Origin: Streptomyces sp. NRRL S-350
GTDB taxonomy: Bacteria > Actinomycetota > Actinomycetes > Streptomycetales > Streptomycetaceae
DNA: 64,000 nucleotides
Reading direction: 5' to 3'
NCBI RefSeq assembly: GCF_000719705.1
Contig: NZ_JOHO01000028.1
Span: forward strand, 1-64,000
The translations under genes and the position numbers were made by a program. The notes under the pieces are model-generated. The model did no database searches and had not been told where the DNA came from. It was given only the letters and a program-made list of their open reading frames with translations. Every line of letters starts with the position of its first letter. Within the stretch, counting starts at the first letter, position 1. Below, one piece after another: positions 33,633 to 42,678 of this stretch.

Positions 33633-34793
33633 GTGCATATGACGATCCTTCACATTTCTCAACCGGTGGACGGCGGGGTGGCCCGCGTCGTCGCCGATCT
33701 GGTCCGGGGGCAGCGCGAGGCCGGCCACCGGGTGCTGGTCGCCTGTCCGCGCGGTGGGCGGCTGGCCGCGGAGGCCGCCGCGGTGGGCGCGCTGGTCCGG
33801 GACTGGCCGGCCGGGCGCTCGCCGGGCCCGGGCACCGCCGCCGAGGCGTGGCGGCTGCGCCGGATCGTCCGGGCGGCCGCGCCCGACGTGGTCCACCTGC
33901 ACAGCGCCAAGGCCGGTCTGGCCGGGCGGCTGGCGGTGCGCGGCGCGGTGCCGACCGTCTTCCAGCCGCACGCCTGGTCCTTCGCCGCCGTCGACGGCGC
34001 GCTGGCCGCCACCACCCTGCGCTGGGAGCGGTTCGCCACCCGCTGGGCGCACCGGCTGCTGTGCGTCAGCGTCCAGGAGCGGGCCGACGGCGTGGCCGCG
34101 GGGGTGCATGCCGACTGGGCGGTGGTGCCCAACGGCGTGGACGTCCGGCACTACGCGCCCGCCGACCGCAGGGCCGCCCGGATCGCGCTCGGCCTGGACC
34201 TGGACGCCCCGCTCGCGGTCTGCGTCGGGCGGCTGTGCCGGCAGAAGGGCCAGGACGTGTTGCTGGCCGCCTGGCCGGAGGTGCTGCGCCGGGTGCCGAG
34301 GTCCCGGCTGGCGCTGGTCGGCGGCGGCCCGGAGGAGCAGCGGGTGGCGGAGCTGGTCCGGGAGACCGCCGAGCCCGCCCGAATCCGGCTGGTGGGGGAC
34401 GTGGCGGATCCGCGCCCGTGGCTGGCGGCGGCCGACCTGGTGGTGCTGCCCTCACGCTGGGAGGGGATGGCGCTGGCCCCGCTGGAGGCGATGTCGGCCG
34501 CCCGTCCGGTGCTGCTGACGGACGTCCCGGGCGCGCGGGAGTGCCTGCCGCCCGCGGAGCGGGAGCACGCCGTGGTCGCGGTGGAGGACGCGGCGGCCCT
34601 CGCCACCCGAATGGCCGAAGCGCTGTCCGATCCGATCGAATGCGAGCGGCGTGGCGCCAGGCTCCGCGAGCACGTGGCGGCCCGGCACGACGTGCGCACA
34701 GTGGTCGAACAGGTGGACGTCCTCTACCGCCATCTGCTGGGCGCCGGACCGGCGGCGGGGCGGCGCCGCAGCCGTGTCCCAGAGCGGATCTGA
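33633..34793 (+). CDS. Glycosyltransferase family 4 (first gene of the exopolysaccharide locus)
   Basis: This 386-residue GT-B enzyme begins MHMTILHISQPVDGGVARVV, the Gly-rich loop binding the acceptor side, and has VPNGVDVRHY, CVGRLCRQKGQDVLL and LPSRWEGMALAPLEAMSAARPVL, the donor-binding E-x7-E region. It should add a sugar to a lipid-linked or growing glycan on the cytoplasmic side. Start GTG 33633 is favoured by the leaderless promoter; ATG 33639 is possible. It is separated from the next genes by about 390 bases with their own regulatory signals. Confidence 0.88.
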   Translation: MHMTILHISQPVDGGVARVVADLVRGQREAGHRVLVACPRGGRLAAEAAAVGALVRDWPAGRSPGPGTAAEAWRLRRIVRAAAPDVVHLHSAKAGLAGRLAVRGAVPTVFQPHAWSFAAVDGALAATTLRWERFATRWAHRLLCVSVQERADGVAAGVHADWAVVPNGVDVRHYAPADRRAARIALGLDLDAPLAVCVGRLCRQKGQDVLLAAWPEVLRRVPRSRLALVGGGPEEQRVAELVRETAEPARIRLVGDVADPRPWLAAADLVVLPSRWEGMALAPLEAMSAARPVLLTDVPGARECLPPAEREHAVVAVEDAAALATRMAEALSDPIECERRGARLREHVAARHDVRTVVEQVDVLYRHLLGAGPAAGRRRSRVPERI

Positions 34794-35185
34794 TCGTTTC
34801 ACATGCCGTGAATGGCCGCCTTTCCGGTGCTGCCGTATTCGCACCCTCAACCGGATATGGGGCGAGGCGTAATCCGAAATACCTATTAATGGGCGGCTGG
34901 AATGAAACGGCAAGTCACCTTCCAGCCGGTACCCCCACGTTCTGTATTGTCGGATTTTGCCTGCTTCGTTCAGATTTCAGACCGGGAATTCACGGCTGAG
35001 CCCCTCGCAACCGCGCTTCTCAAGACCGGTGCCTTCGCGATCGGCCCCGCCACGGGGGATCCGAACGCCGCCAGCGGCAGCAGGTGCTGTCAGGACCGCG
35101 CCCTCCGGGCGGGGACGGCCGCCCCGCGCCAACCGGTGCCGGGGCACCATCACCCGGGGCACACAGCAGGGGAGATCGTGCGCTG
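34794..35185 (+). promoter_or_regulatory. Gene-free, AT-enriched leader of the exopolysaccharide operon
   Basis: This stretch has no convincing gene. Its first 240 bases are clearly AT-enriched (for example AATCCGAAATACCTATTAAT from 34871). An inverted repeat GGCTGGAA/TTCCAGCC (34895-34902 with 34920-34927) could form an 8-bp hairpin with a 17-base loop. A promoter for the following eight-gene operon is expected here; I cannot assign exact boxes. Confidence 0.5.
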
Positions 35186-36709
35186 ATGACCATTGACCAC
35201 GAAAGCGTGCCGCGAGCGGGCGGCCCCCTGTCCGGCCCCCGGCGGCCCGGCACCGGGCTGCTCGACCGCCCGGCGGGCGCGGCGCACAGCCGCGCCTTCC
35301 CGGCGCCGCGCCGGCACCGCGGGGCGGTCCGCAACCGGCTGGCCCTGCCGCTCGCCCTGGTCCAGGCCGACACCATCGCACTGTGCTCCGCCGGCGGCAT
35401 CGCCAACCGGGCCCTCGACCCCGGCGCCCCCCTCGACCCCCTGCTGGGCGTGCCCGCCGTCCTGCCCCTGCTGCTCCTGCTCAACCTCGCGGGCGGCCTC
35501 TACCGCGCCCGGCTCACCCTGTCCGTGCTGGACGAACTGCCCGCGCTGGCCGCCCGGGCGGTGGTCGCCGCCGCCTTCGCCGTCACCCTGTCCGGCTGCC
35601 TCGGAGGCCACTGGCCTGACTGCGGCCCGGTCGCCCCGACCCGCCTCACCGTGCTCCTCGGCGTCCAACTGCTCACCGCCGCCGTCGGCCGCGCCGTCCT
35701 CTACCACCTGGTCCGACGCATCCGCCGCAGCCGCCCCAGCCCCACCCTGGTGCTCGGCGCCGGCCGGCTCGGCCGCCGGGTCGCCGCCGCCCTCGGCGAG
35801 CACGGCGAGTACGGGATGCGCCCGGTCGGCCTCCTCGACGCCGACCCGCCGCCGCTCGCCGACGGCACCGGCCTGCCCGTCCTCGGCGGCCCCGAGGTGC
35901 TGGAGCGCGAGGTGCGCCGCCACCGGATCCAGCACGTGATCGCCACCGCGGGCGCCGCCGACGAGGGCGAGACCGCCGTCGCCCTGCGCGAGGCCGCCCG
36001 GCTGGGCTGCCAGGTCTGGCTGGTGCCGGCGCTGCGCGAGTACGGCTCGCTGACCACCGCCCCGACCTCCGGCGGCGACCACCTGTGGGGCTTCCCCTGC
36101 CTGCGGGTCGGCCGCCCGGCGATGCGCCGCCCCGGCTGGGCCGGCAAGCGCGCCCTGGACATCACCGCCGCCACCGTCGGCCTGCTGCTGCTCTCCCCCG
36201 TCCTGGCGCTCTGCGCCCTCGCGGTCCGCTTCGACACCGGGCCCGGCGTGCTCTTCCGCCAGCAGCGCACCGGCCTGGACGGCAAGGTCTTCACCGTCCT
36301 CAAGTTCCGCACCCTGCGCCCGAGCAACGAGCACGAGTCCGCGACCCGCTGGAACATCGCCCAGGACCACCGGATGGGCGCCGTCGGCCGGCTCATGCGC
36401 AAGAGCTCCCTGGACGAGCTGCCGCAGCTGTGGAACGTCCTGCGCGGCGACATGAGCCTGGTCGGCCCGCGCCCCGAACGCCCGTACTTCGTCATGCGGT
36501 TCGGCCAGGCCTACCCCGAGTACGCCGACCGCCACCGCGTCCCGGTCGGCCTGACCGGCCTGGCCCAGGTCAACGGCCTGCGCGGGGACACCTCCATCGA
36601 GGACCGGGCGCGCTTCGACAACCGCTACATCGAGAGCTGGAGCCTCTGGCAGGACGTCAAGATCCTGTGCCGCACCGCGGTCCTGATGCTCCACCCGGAC
36701 GGGAGCTGA
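35186..36709 (+). CDS. Polyprenyl-phosphate sugar-1-phosphate transferase (WbaP/WcaJ type)
   Basis: This 507-residue enzyme loads the first sugar phosphate onto undecaprenyl phosphate, starting each exopolysaccharide repeat. The N-terminal half has about four helices and a Rossmann-like segment (TLVLGAGRLGRRVAAALGEH, about 190-210). The C-terminal transferase domain has a helix after KRALDITAATVGL, then LFRQQRTGLDGKVFTVLKFRTL, RKSSLDELPQLWNVLRGDMS and LVGPRPERP, the diagnostic blocks. Which sugar it transfers is unknown. It opens the main operon; the next gene starts five bases after its stop. Confidence 0.92.
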   Translation: MTIDHESVPRAGGPLSGPRRPGTGLLDRPAGAAHSRAFPAPRRHRGAVRNRLALPLALVQADTIALCSAGGIANRALDPGAPLDPLLGVPAVLPLLLLLNLAGGLYRARLTLSVLDELPALAARAVVAAAFAVTLSGCLGGHWPDCGPVAPTRLTVLLGVQLLTAAVGRAVLYHLVRRIRRSRPSPTLVLGAGRLGRRVAAALGEHGEYGMRPVGLLDADPPPLADGTGLPVLGGPEVLEREVRRHRIQHVIATAGAADEGETAVALREAARLGCQVWLVPALREYGSLTTAPTSGGDHLWGFPCLRVGRPAMRRPGWAGKRALDITAATVGLLLLSPVLALCALAVRFDTGPGVLFRQQRTGLDGKVFTVLKFRTLRPSNEHESATRWNIAQDHRMGAVGRLMRKSSLDELPQLWNVLRGDMSLVGPRPERPYFVMRFGQAYPEYADRHRVPVGLTGLAQVNGLRGDTSIEDRARFDNRYIESWSLWQDVKILCRTAVLMLHPDGS

Positions 36710-36714
36710 CCCGC

Positions 36715-38025
36715 GTGGCCCTGACCCTCACGGCCCTGCCGCGCCCCGCCTTACGCAGGGCGCTGCCCGCGCTCGCCGAGCGGCCCAGCCTGCTGGCCGC
36801 GGCCACCGTCCTGCTGGTCTGCGTGCCCACCGGCGAGAAGGACGTCGCGGCCGCCGTCCACATCACCGCCGCCGACCTCGCCTCGCTGGCCCTGGTCGCC
36901 CTCACCGCGCTCGACCTGCTGCGCGGCCGGCTGCCCGCCGTCGACCGGGCCACCTGCGCGCTGTTCGCCGGCGTCGTGGTCGCCGCCGCCGTCGCCACCG
37001 TCGGCTCGATCGACCCGGCCACCAGCATCACCGGCTTCGTCCGGCTCACCCAGGTCTTCGTGCTGGTGCCCGCCGGGGTGCTCTGCTCGCTGCGCGACCG
37101 CACCGACCAGCGCCTGGTCCTCGGCTCCTTCGTGCTCGCCGCACTCATCCAGGGCGTGGTCGGCGCGAACCAGTACCTCACCCGCACCGGCGCCTCCTAC
37201 ACCGGCCAGCCGATCCGGGCCGTCGGCACCTTCGGCGCGCTCGACATCATGGCGATGTCCACCGTCGTCAGCTACGGGCTGCTCGCCGCCCTCGCCCTCG
37301 CGCTCGGCGAGCGCGGGCCCGGCGGCGACGCCCGGCTGCGGCGGGCGATGTTCGCCGCAGCCGCCTTCCTCGCCTTCCCGCTCGCCGTCTCCTTCAGCCG
37401 CGGCAGCTGGATCGCCACCGGCCTCGCCGCCACCGTGCTGCTGCTGCGCGCCGACGCCCGGCTCGCCGTCCGCAGCGCCGTCGTCGGCCTGGCCGCCGCG
37501 GTCGTCCTGGTCGGCGGACTCGGCCTCGGCGGCTCCGGCGTCACCAAGCGGCTCAGCTCGATCGGCTCCGTCTCCGCCGCCCCCGACCAGTCCGTCTCCG
37601 ACCGCTACGACCTGTGGGCCACCGCCGGGCGGATCTGGCAGGACCACCCCGTGCACGGCGCCGGGCCCAAGGCCTTCCAGCAACTGCGCGACAGCCACGC
37701 CCCGTTGCGGCTGTCCTCCGGCAGCGACGCCGCCGACGCCACCATCGGCTTCCAGCGCGAACCGCTGCTCTCCCCGCACAACATGTACTTCCTCGCCCTC
37801 AGCGAGCAGGGCCTGATCGGCATCACCGCCTACGCCGCGCTCTTCCTCGGCCTCCTGATCGGCTGCCTGCGCCGCTCCCGCGGCCCGGGCCTCGCCGCAC
37901 TCGCCCTGCTCACCTGGGTCCTCGTCGACTTCCTGTACGCCGACATCGGCGGCACCACCACCGTGCTGACCTCCGTCGTCCTCGGCCTCGCCGCCCGCGC
38001 CGCCGCCGGGGAGGCGGACCGGTGA
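36715..38025 (+). CDS. O-antigen ligase/Wzy-like polysaccharide polymerase
   Basis: This 436-residue protein has about twelve hydrophobic helices and a periplasm-side loop (about residues 285-345) with DRYDLWATAGRIWQDHPVHG and SPHNMYFLALSEQGLIG, the pattern of the Wzy_C/O-antigen ligase family. It should polymerise lipid-linked repeats outside the membrane. It starts with GTG after GGGAG in the end of the previous gene and overlaps the next by four bases. Codon 13 is TTA, the rare leucine codon read by the bldA tRNA in streptomycetes, so its translation may be developmentally delayed. Confidence 0.88.
   Translation: MALTLTALPRPALRRALPALAERPSLLAAATVLLVCVPTGEKDVAAAVHITAADLASLALVALTALDLLRGRLPAVDRATCALFAGVVVAAAVATVGSIDPATSITGFVRLTQVFVLVPAGVLCSLRDRTDQRLVLGSFVLAALIQGVVGANQYLTRTGASYTGQPIRAVGTFGALDIMAMSTVVSYGLLAALALALGERGPGGDARLRRAMFAAAAFLAFPLAVSFSRGSWIATGLAATVLLLRADARLAVRSAVVGLAAAVVLVGGLGLGGSGVTKRLSSIGSVSAAPDQSVSDRYDLWATAGRIWQDHPVHGAGPKAFQQLRDSHAPLRLSSGSDAADATIGFQREPLLSPHNMYFLALSEQGLIGITAYAALFLGLLIGCLRRSRGPGLAALALLTWVLVDFLYADIGGTTTVLTSVVLGLAARAAAGEADR
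36751..36753 (+). other. In-frame TTA leucine codon (codon 13 of the polymerase gene)
   Basis: The codon lies in the stretch encoding PRPALRRALPAL. By eye it is the only in-frame TTA I found among the genes of this window. In streptomycetes TTA is decoded by the late-expressed bldA tRNA-Leu. Confidence 0.9.
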
Positions 38026-39749
38026 CCACCGACCAGCCGGCCGCCCTGGCCTCCGCCCTCCCGGCGCCGCGCAGCGCCCCCGGCGAACAGCCGACCCCCG
38101 GAGCCGGCCCGGCCCCCCGGAGCGGCTTCCTCGCCAAGGCCTTCGGCATCACCGCCGGGCTCAGCGCCGCCGGCTCGGGCCTCGGCCTGCTGCGCGACCT
38201 CCTGCTCGCCCGCTACTTCGGCGCCAACCAGGGCACCGACGCCTTCCTGGTCGCCTGGACCGTCCCCGAGACGGCCGCACCGCTGCTGATCGAGGACGCC
38301 ATGTCCTTCCTCATGGTGCCCGCCTTCGCCCTCGCCCTGGTGCTCCGCGAGGAGGACCCGGACGCCCCCGACCCCGTCCGCCAGCTGGTCCGCGCCACCC
38401 TGCCCTGGCTGCTGATCGCGCTCAGCGCCCTCGCCCTGGCCGCCGCCCTCGGCGCCCCGCAGTTGGTCGAGCTGCTCGCCCCCGGCCTGCCCGACCCCGG
38501 CCTCGCCGTCACGTGCACCCGGATCACCGCGATCACCGTGCTGCCGTTCGGCGTGGCCGGCTACCTGGCCGCCGCACTGCGGGCCCACCACCGCTTCACC
38601 GCCCCGGCCGGCATCTACGTCGTCCACAACCTCGGCATCCTCGCCGTCCTGCTCGCCCTCCACGCCGCCCTCGGCGTGAGCTCCGCCGCCCTCGGCGTCG
38701 CGACCGGCAGCCTGCTGATGGTCGGCCTGCTGGTCGGCCCGTTCCTGCGCCGACTGCGCCGGGGCCCGTCCGGCACCGGCCGCGCCCGCCGCTCGCGCCA
38801 GGCACTCGTGCTGATGCCGCTCGCCCTGCTGCCGGTGGCCGCCTTCACCCTGACCCGCCAGTCGCAGGTCTTCGTCGAGCGCTACCTCGGCTCGGCGCTG
38901 CCGCCCGGCACCATCTCGCACCTCAACTACGCCGCCAAGGTCTCCCAACTCGCCATGACGGCAGGCATCCTGATCTGCACCGTCACCTTCCCGCTGGTAG
39001 CCCGGGCGCTCGCCGCCGGGGACCTCACCGCCGCCCGCGACCGGGTGGAGAAGGACCTCGGCCAGGCGGCGGCCGTCGTGCTGCTCGGCACCGCCTTCCT
39101 GATGGCCTGCGCCCCCTCCGTCGTGGCGCTGCTGTTCGAGCGCGGCGCCTTCGGCCCCCGCGACACCGCCGCCACCGCCGACGTCATCCGGGTGTACAGC
39201 TTCGGCCTGCCCGCCCAGGCGCTGATCGGCGTGATGATCCGCCCGTACTTCTCGCTGCGCCCGGTGGTCCGCAGGGCCGACGACCCCGGGACGGAGGACG
39301 GCGGCCGCCGGCTGCTGGACTGGTACCCGGCCGCCGCGATGGTGCTCGGCCTCGGCGTCACCGTCGCCACCGGCCTGCTCGCGACGCCCCGCTTCGGCGC
39401 CCTGGGGCTCGCCGCCGGCAACGCGGCCGGCATCACCGCCGCCGCCGCCCTGCTGCTGCACGGCCTGGTGCTGCGGGGCATCCCGCTGCGGCTGCGCCGG
39501 GTGCTCGGCGGCCACGGCCGGCTGGTGGCCGCCGCCGCCGGGGCCACCGTGCTCGGCACCGCCGCCGCCGGACTGGCCGCCGACCCCCTGCTCTCGACCC
39601 TCCTCGGGGGCCTCACCGTCGCGCTGGCCTTCGCCGCCCTGGGCACCGGCCTCGGTGCCCGCGAGGTGCGCGGCCCGGTCCTCGCCGCCGCTCGGGCCCT
39701 GAACCCGCCAACCGTCGCCGAAGAAGGGAAGCGTCCCCATGGACAATGA
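38022..39749 (+). CDS. MurJ/MviN-type lipid-linked oligosaccharide flippase (Wzx role)
   Basis: This 575-residue polytopic protein of the MOP superfamily has the MurJ-like N-terminus (KAFGITAGLSAAGSGLGLLRD, LLARYFGANQGTDAFLVAWT), RQSQVFVERYLGSALPPGTISHLNYAAKVSQL and FERGAFGPRDT. Around fourteen helices are predicted. In this operon it most probably flips the undecaprenyl-linked repeat rather than lipid II. Its GTG start overlaps the polymerase stop (GTGA), showing coupling. A cytoplasmic loop contains an insertion REED..DPDAPDP. Confidence 0.88.
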   Translation: MTTDQPAALASALPAPRSAPGEQPTPGAGPAPRSGFLAKAFGITAGLSAAGSGLGLLRDLLLARYFGANQGTDAFLVAWTVPETAAPLLIEDAMSFLMVPAFALALVLREEDPDAPDPVRQLVRATLPWLLIALSALALAAALGAPQLVELLAPGLPDPGLAVTCTRITAITVLPFGVAGYLAAALRAHHRFTAPAGIYVVHNLGILAVLLALHAALGVSSAALGVATGSLLMVGLLVGPFLRRLRRGPSGTGRARRSRQALVLMPLALLPVAAFTLTRQSQVFVERYLGSALPPGTISHLNYAAKVSQLAMTAGILICTVTFPLVARALAAGDLTAARDRVEKDLGQAAAVVLLGTAFLMACAPSVVALLFERGAFGPRDTAATADVIRVYSFGLPAQALIGVMIRPYFSLRPVVRRADDPGTEDGGRRLLDWYPAAAMVLGLGVTVATGLLATPRFGALGLAAGNAAGITAAAALLLHGLVLRGIPLRLRRVLGGHGRLVAAAAGATVLGTAAAGLAADPLLSTLLGGLTVALAFAALGTGLGAREVRGPVLAAARALNPPTVAEEGKRPHGQ

Positions 39750-40590
39750 ACGGGGAACCGTCCGTTCGGCCCAGACGGGCGTCGGCCACGCCCCGCCGCA
39801 CCAGGCGCGACTGCCCAGGAGCCGCCACCCGGTCGGCGAACCGCCGATCCCCGGCTCCGCCTCGCCGTGGATCCTGATGTACCACTCGGTGGCGGTCGAG
39901 AAGGAGGACCCGTACCGGCTCACCGTCAGCCCCGAGCGGTTCGCCGAGCAGATCGCCTGGCTGCACCGGCGCGGCCGGCGCGGCGTCTCGGTCCGCGAGC
40001 TGATGCGGGCCCGCGCCCTCGGCCGGGACGACCGGCTGGTCGGCCTCACCTTCGACGACGGCTACGCCGACTTCGCCCGCTACGCGGTGCCGATCCTCCA
40101 GGCGTACGGCTTCACCGCCACCGCCTACGTGGTCGCCGACCTGCTCGGGCGGGACAACGACTGGGACTCCGAGGGCCCCCGCAAGAAGCTGCTCACCGTC
40201 CAGGAGGTCACCGAACTCGCCGCGGCCGGCTGGGAGATCGGCTCGCACGGCCTCGGGCACCAGGCGCTGCCCGGCCTGCCGGCCGAGGCCCTGGCGGTGC
40301 AGGCCCGGGAGAGCCGGCGCCTGCTGGAGGAGGTCGTCGGCGGCCCGGTCACCGGCTTCTGCTACCCGTACGGCGCCGTCGACCTGCCCGCCACCCAGGC
40401 CATCCGGGACGCCGGCTACGACTACGCGTGCGCCATCGCGCACTCCTCGCTCACCGGCCGCTTCGCCCTGCCCCGCTGCTACGTCGGCGACCGCGACGGC
40501 GCCTGGCGGCTGCGGGCGAAGAAGGGCCGGCACCGCCTGCGCGACGCCGTCACCGAACTGCGCCGCGCGCGGGGGGAGCGCCGGCCGTGA
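39739..40590 (+). CDS. Polysaccharide deacetylase (NodB homology domain)
   Basis: This 283-residue carbohydrate esterase family 4 protein has WILMYHSV, the catalytic/metal motif LTFDDGYADFARY (Asp pair), IGSHGLGHQALPGL (metal-binding His) and FCYPYGAVD. The first 45 residues are polar and lack a clear signal peptide, so it may act on cytoplasmic lipid-linked intermediates, or export may be non-classical. It probably removes N-acetyl groups from the exopolysaccharide or its precursor. It overlaps the flippase end by 11 bases and the next gene by 4. Confidence 0.88.
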   Translation: MDNERGTVRSAQTGVGHAPPHQARLPRSRHPVGEPPIPGSASPWILMYHSVAVEKEDPYRLTVSPERFAEQIAWLHRRGRRGVSVRELMRARALGRDDRLVGLTFDDGYADFARYAVPILQAYGFTATAYVVADLLGRDNDWDSEGPRKKLLTVQEVTELAAAGWEIGSHGLGHQALPGLPAEALAVQARESRRLLEEVVGGPVTGFCYPYGAVDLPATQAIRDAGYDYACAIAHSSLTGRFALPRCYVGDRDGAWRLRAKKGRHRLRDAVTELRRARGERRP

Positions 40591-41702
40591 AGGTGCTGCA
40601 CATCGTCACCGGGCTCGCCGCCGGTGGCGCGGAACGCCAACTCCACCTACTGCTCAGGCACTTGCCCGCGCACCAGCGGTGCGAGGTGGTCGCCCTGACC
40701 AACCCCGGGACGGTCGCCGCGGCGCTGCGCGCCGACGGCGTGACCGTCCACCACCTCGGCATGCGCGGCAACCGCGACCTCGGCGCACTGCCCCGGCTGG
40801 TCCGGCTGGTCCGGGCCGGCCGCTACGACCTGGTCCACACCCACCTCTACCGGGCGCAGCTGTACGGCCGGCTCGCCGCGCGACTGGCCGGGGTGCGCGC
40901 GGTGGTCTCCACCGAGCACTCGCTGCACGCCGGGGTGATCGAGGGCCGCCCCGTCACCCGCGGCGTCAAGGGCCTCTACCTGGCGGCCGAACGGCTCGGC
41001 AGCACCACTGTCGCGGTCTCCCGGCAGGTCGCCCAGACACTGGGCTCCTGGGGCGTCCCGCCGACCCGGATCGAACTGATCCCCAACGGCATCGACATCG
41101 GCCGCTACCGCCTCCCGCCCGGTGAGCGGACCGCCGCACGCCGCCGGCTGCGGGCCGAACTCGGCCTGCCGCAAGGGAGTTGGGTGGTCGGCGCGGTGGG
41201 CCGGCTGGTCCCCGGCAAACGCTTCGACGTGCTGGTGGCGGCCCTCGCCGAACTCGACCCGGCCACCCGGCTGGTGCTGGTCGGCGAGGGCCCCGAACGC
41301 GCCGCGCTGGAGCGCCGGGCCGCCGAACTCGGCGTCCGGGAGCGGCTGGTGCTCACCGGCGAACGCGACGACGTGCCCGAACTGCTGGCCGCGGTCGACG
41401 TACTGGCCGCGCCCTCCACCGCGGAGACCTTCGGCCTGGGCGTGCTGGAGGGCCTGGCGGCCGGGCTGCCGGTCCGGCACAGCGCCTGCCCCGCACTCGA
41501 CGAACTGCCGCCCAGTGCCGCCCCGCAGGCCCGCCGCATCCCGTCGGAGCCCGCCGCCTACGCCGCCGCGCTGCGCGACCTGCGCCACCTGAGCGACCAC
41601 ATCGCCGACCCGCTGCCGCACCCCCCGGCCGTCGGCCACTACGACATCGCCAGGGTCGCCGCCGACCTGGGCGCCCTCTACGACCGGCTGGCCCGCGCTT
41701 GA
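40587..41702 (+). CDS. Glycosyltransferase family 4 (second)
   Basis: This 371-residue GT-B enzyme begins with GTG: VKVLHIVTGLAAGGAERQLH. It has LVHTHLYRAQLYGRLAARL, STEHSLH, LIPNGIDIGRY, GAVGRLVPGKRFDVLVAAL and the donor-site block PSTAETFGLGVLEGLAAGLPV. It overlaps the deacetylase stop (GTGA) and is followed after 46 bases by the Wzz-like gene. With the first glycosyltransferase it gives a repeat of at least three sugars, counting the initiating one. Confidence 0.88.
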   Translation: MKVLHIVTGLAAGGAERQLHLLLRHLPAHQRCEVVALTNPGTVAAALRADGVTVHHLGMRGNRDLGALPRLVRLVRAGRYDLVHTHLYRAQLYGRLAARLAGVRAVVSTEHSLHAGVIEGRPVTRGVKGLYLAAERLGSTTVAVSRQVAQTLGSWGVPPTRIELIPNGIDIGRYRLPPGERTAARRRLRAELGLPQGSWVVGAVGRLVPGKRFDVLVAALAELDPATRLVLVGEGPERAALERRAAELGVRERLVLTGERDDVPELLAAVDVLAAPSTAETFGLGVLEGLAAGLPVRHSACPALDELPPSAAPQARRIPSEPAAYAAALRDLRHLSDHIADPLPHPPAVGHYDIARVAADLGALYDRLARA

Positions 41703-41748
41703 CCGCCCGCCACCGCCGGAACCGCCGTCCCACACCCAAGGAGCCCCC

Positions 41749-42678
41749 ATGACCACACCGCGTCGAACCGCCCGCCGCCTGGTCCGCCGCTGGTGGCCGG
41801 TGGCGCTCGCGGTGCCCCTGGGCGCCGCGGCCGGCGCCGGGTACGCCGTCGTCTCGCCCCCCTCCTACTCCGCCAGCGCCTACGTCCTGGTGGTCCCGCA
41901 GAACCGGGGCGAGGCCGCGACCGCGACCAACTTCGCCCAGGCGTACGGGCGGTTGGCGGGCCAGCCGCAGGTGCTCGCGGTGGCGGCCGCCGAGACCGGC
42001 CACACCCGGGCCGAACTGGAAGCCCTGGTGCACGGGACGACCTCCCCGGACGCCCCGATGATCGAGATCACCGGCACCGGGACGCGCGCCCAGGAGGCCG
42101 CCCGGACCGCCGACGCGGTGGCCGGCTCGCTGGTCGCCTTCGCCAACACCAGCAGCAAGGACACCAACGTCCGGCTGGTGACGCTGGCGCCGGCCGCCGC
42201 GCCGGACAAGCCGACCACGCCGTCCGCCGCGCTGGACGTCGCGGTCGGCGGCGCCGCCGGGCTGCTGCTGGGCGCGCTGGTGATGATGACCCGTCGCCGG
42301 GACACGGCCGCAGCCCCGGGGGCCGCCGCGCCCGCCGCGCCCGCCGGGACGGGAGGGACCGGGGACACCGCCGCAGACCCCGTGCCGGCGGATATCCCCG
42401 TGCCGGCGGCGATCCCCGTGACGCCGCGCCCGCGCAGCGAGGAGCAGCCGGCCAAGGCCGGGGCGGACGCCAAGCCGGAGGCCGGGACGGACTCGAAGGC
42501 CGACACCGAGACCGACACCAAGGCCGACACCAGGACCGTCGGGAACGCCGACCCGAAGGCCGGCACCGGGGCGGCGGCGAAGACCCCGGCCAAGGAGAGG
42601 ACCGCCGCCAAGGAGAAGGCCCCGGCCAAGGAGAAGGCCCCGGTCAAGGAGAAGGCCGCGACCGGGAGCGGCCGATGA
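41749..42678 (+). CDS. Wzz-like chain-length/export protein with a Lys/Ala-rich tail
   Basis: This 309-residue protein has the Wzz plan: cytoplasmic N-terminus, helix 1 (about 17-36), an external domain (YSASAYVLVVPQNRGEAATA onward, to about 160) and helix 2 (about 162-181). Unlike Wzc it has no tyrosine-kinase domain. Instead a 125-residue cytoplasmic tail is rich in Ala, Asp, Thr, Pro and, toward the end, repeats of AKEKAP (PAKERTAAKEKAPAKEKAP). It probably sets chain length with the polymerase. It overlaps the next gene by four bases. Confidence 0.8.
   Translation: MTTPRRTARRLVRRWWPVALAVPLGAAAGAGYAVVSPPSYSASAYVLVVPQNRGEAATATNFAQAYGRLAGQPQVLAVAAAETGHTRAELEALVHGTTSPDAPMIEITGTGTRAQEAARTADAVAGSLVAFANTSSKDTNVRLVTLAPAAAPDKPTTPSAALDVAVGGAAGLLLGALVMMTRRRDTAAAPGAAAPAAPAGTGGTGDTAADPVPADIPVPAAIPVTPRPRSEEQPAKAGADAKPEAGTDSKADTETDTKADTRTVGNADPKAGTGAAAKTPAKERTAAKEKAPAKEKAPVKEKAATGSGR

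Noticed and set aside
34902-35186. A 94-codon frame in the exopolysaccharide leader
   Set aside because: It overlaps the start of the sugar transferase gene, has no ribosome site and no recognisable sequence.
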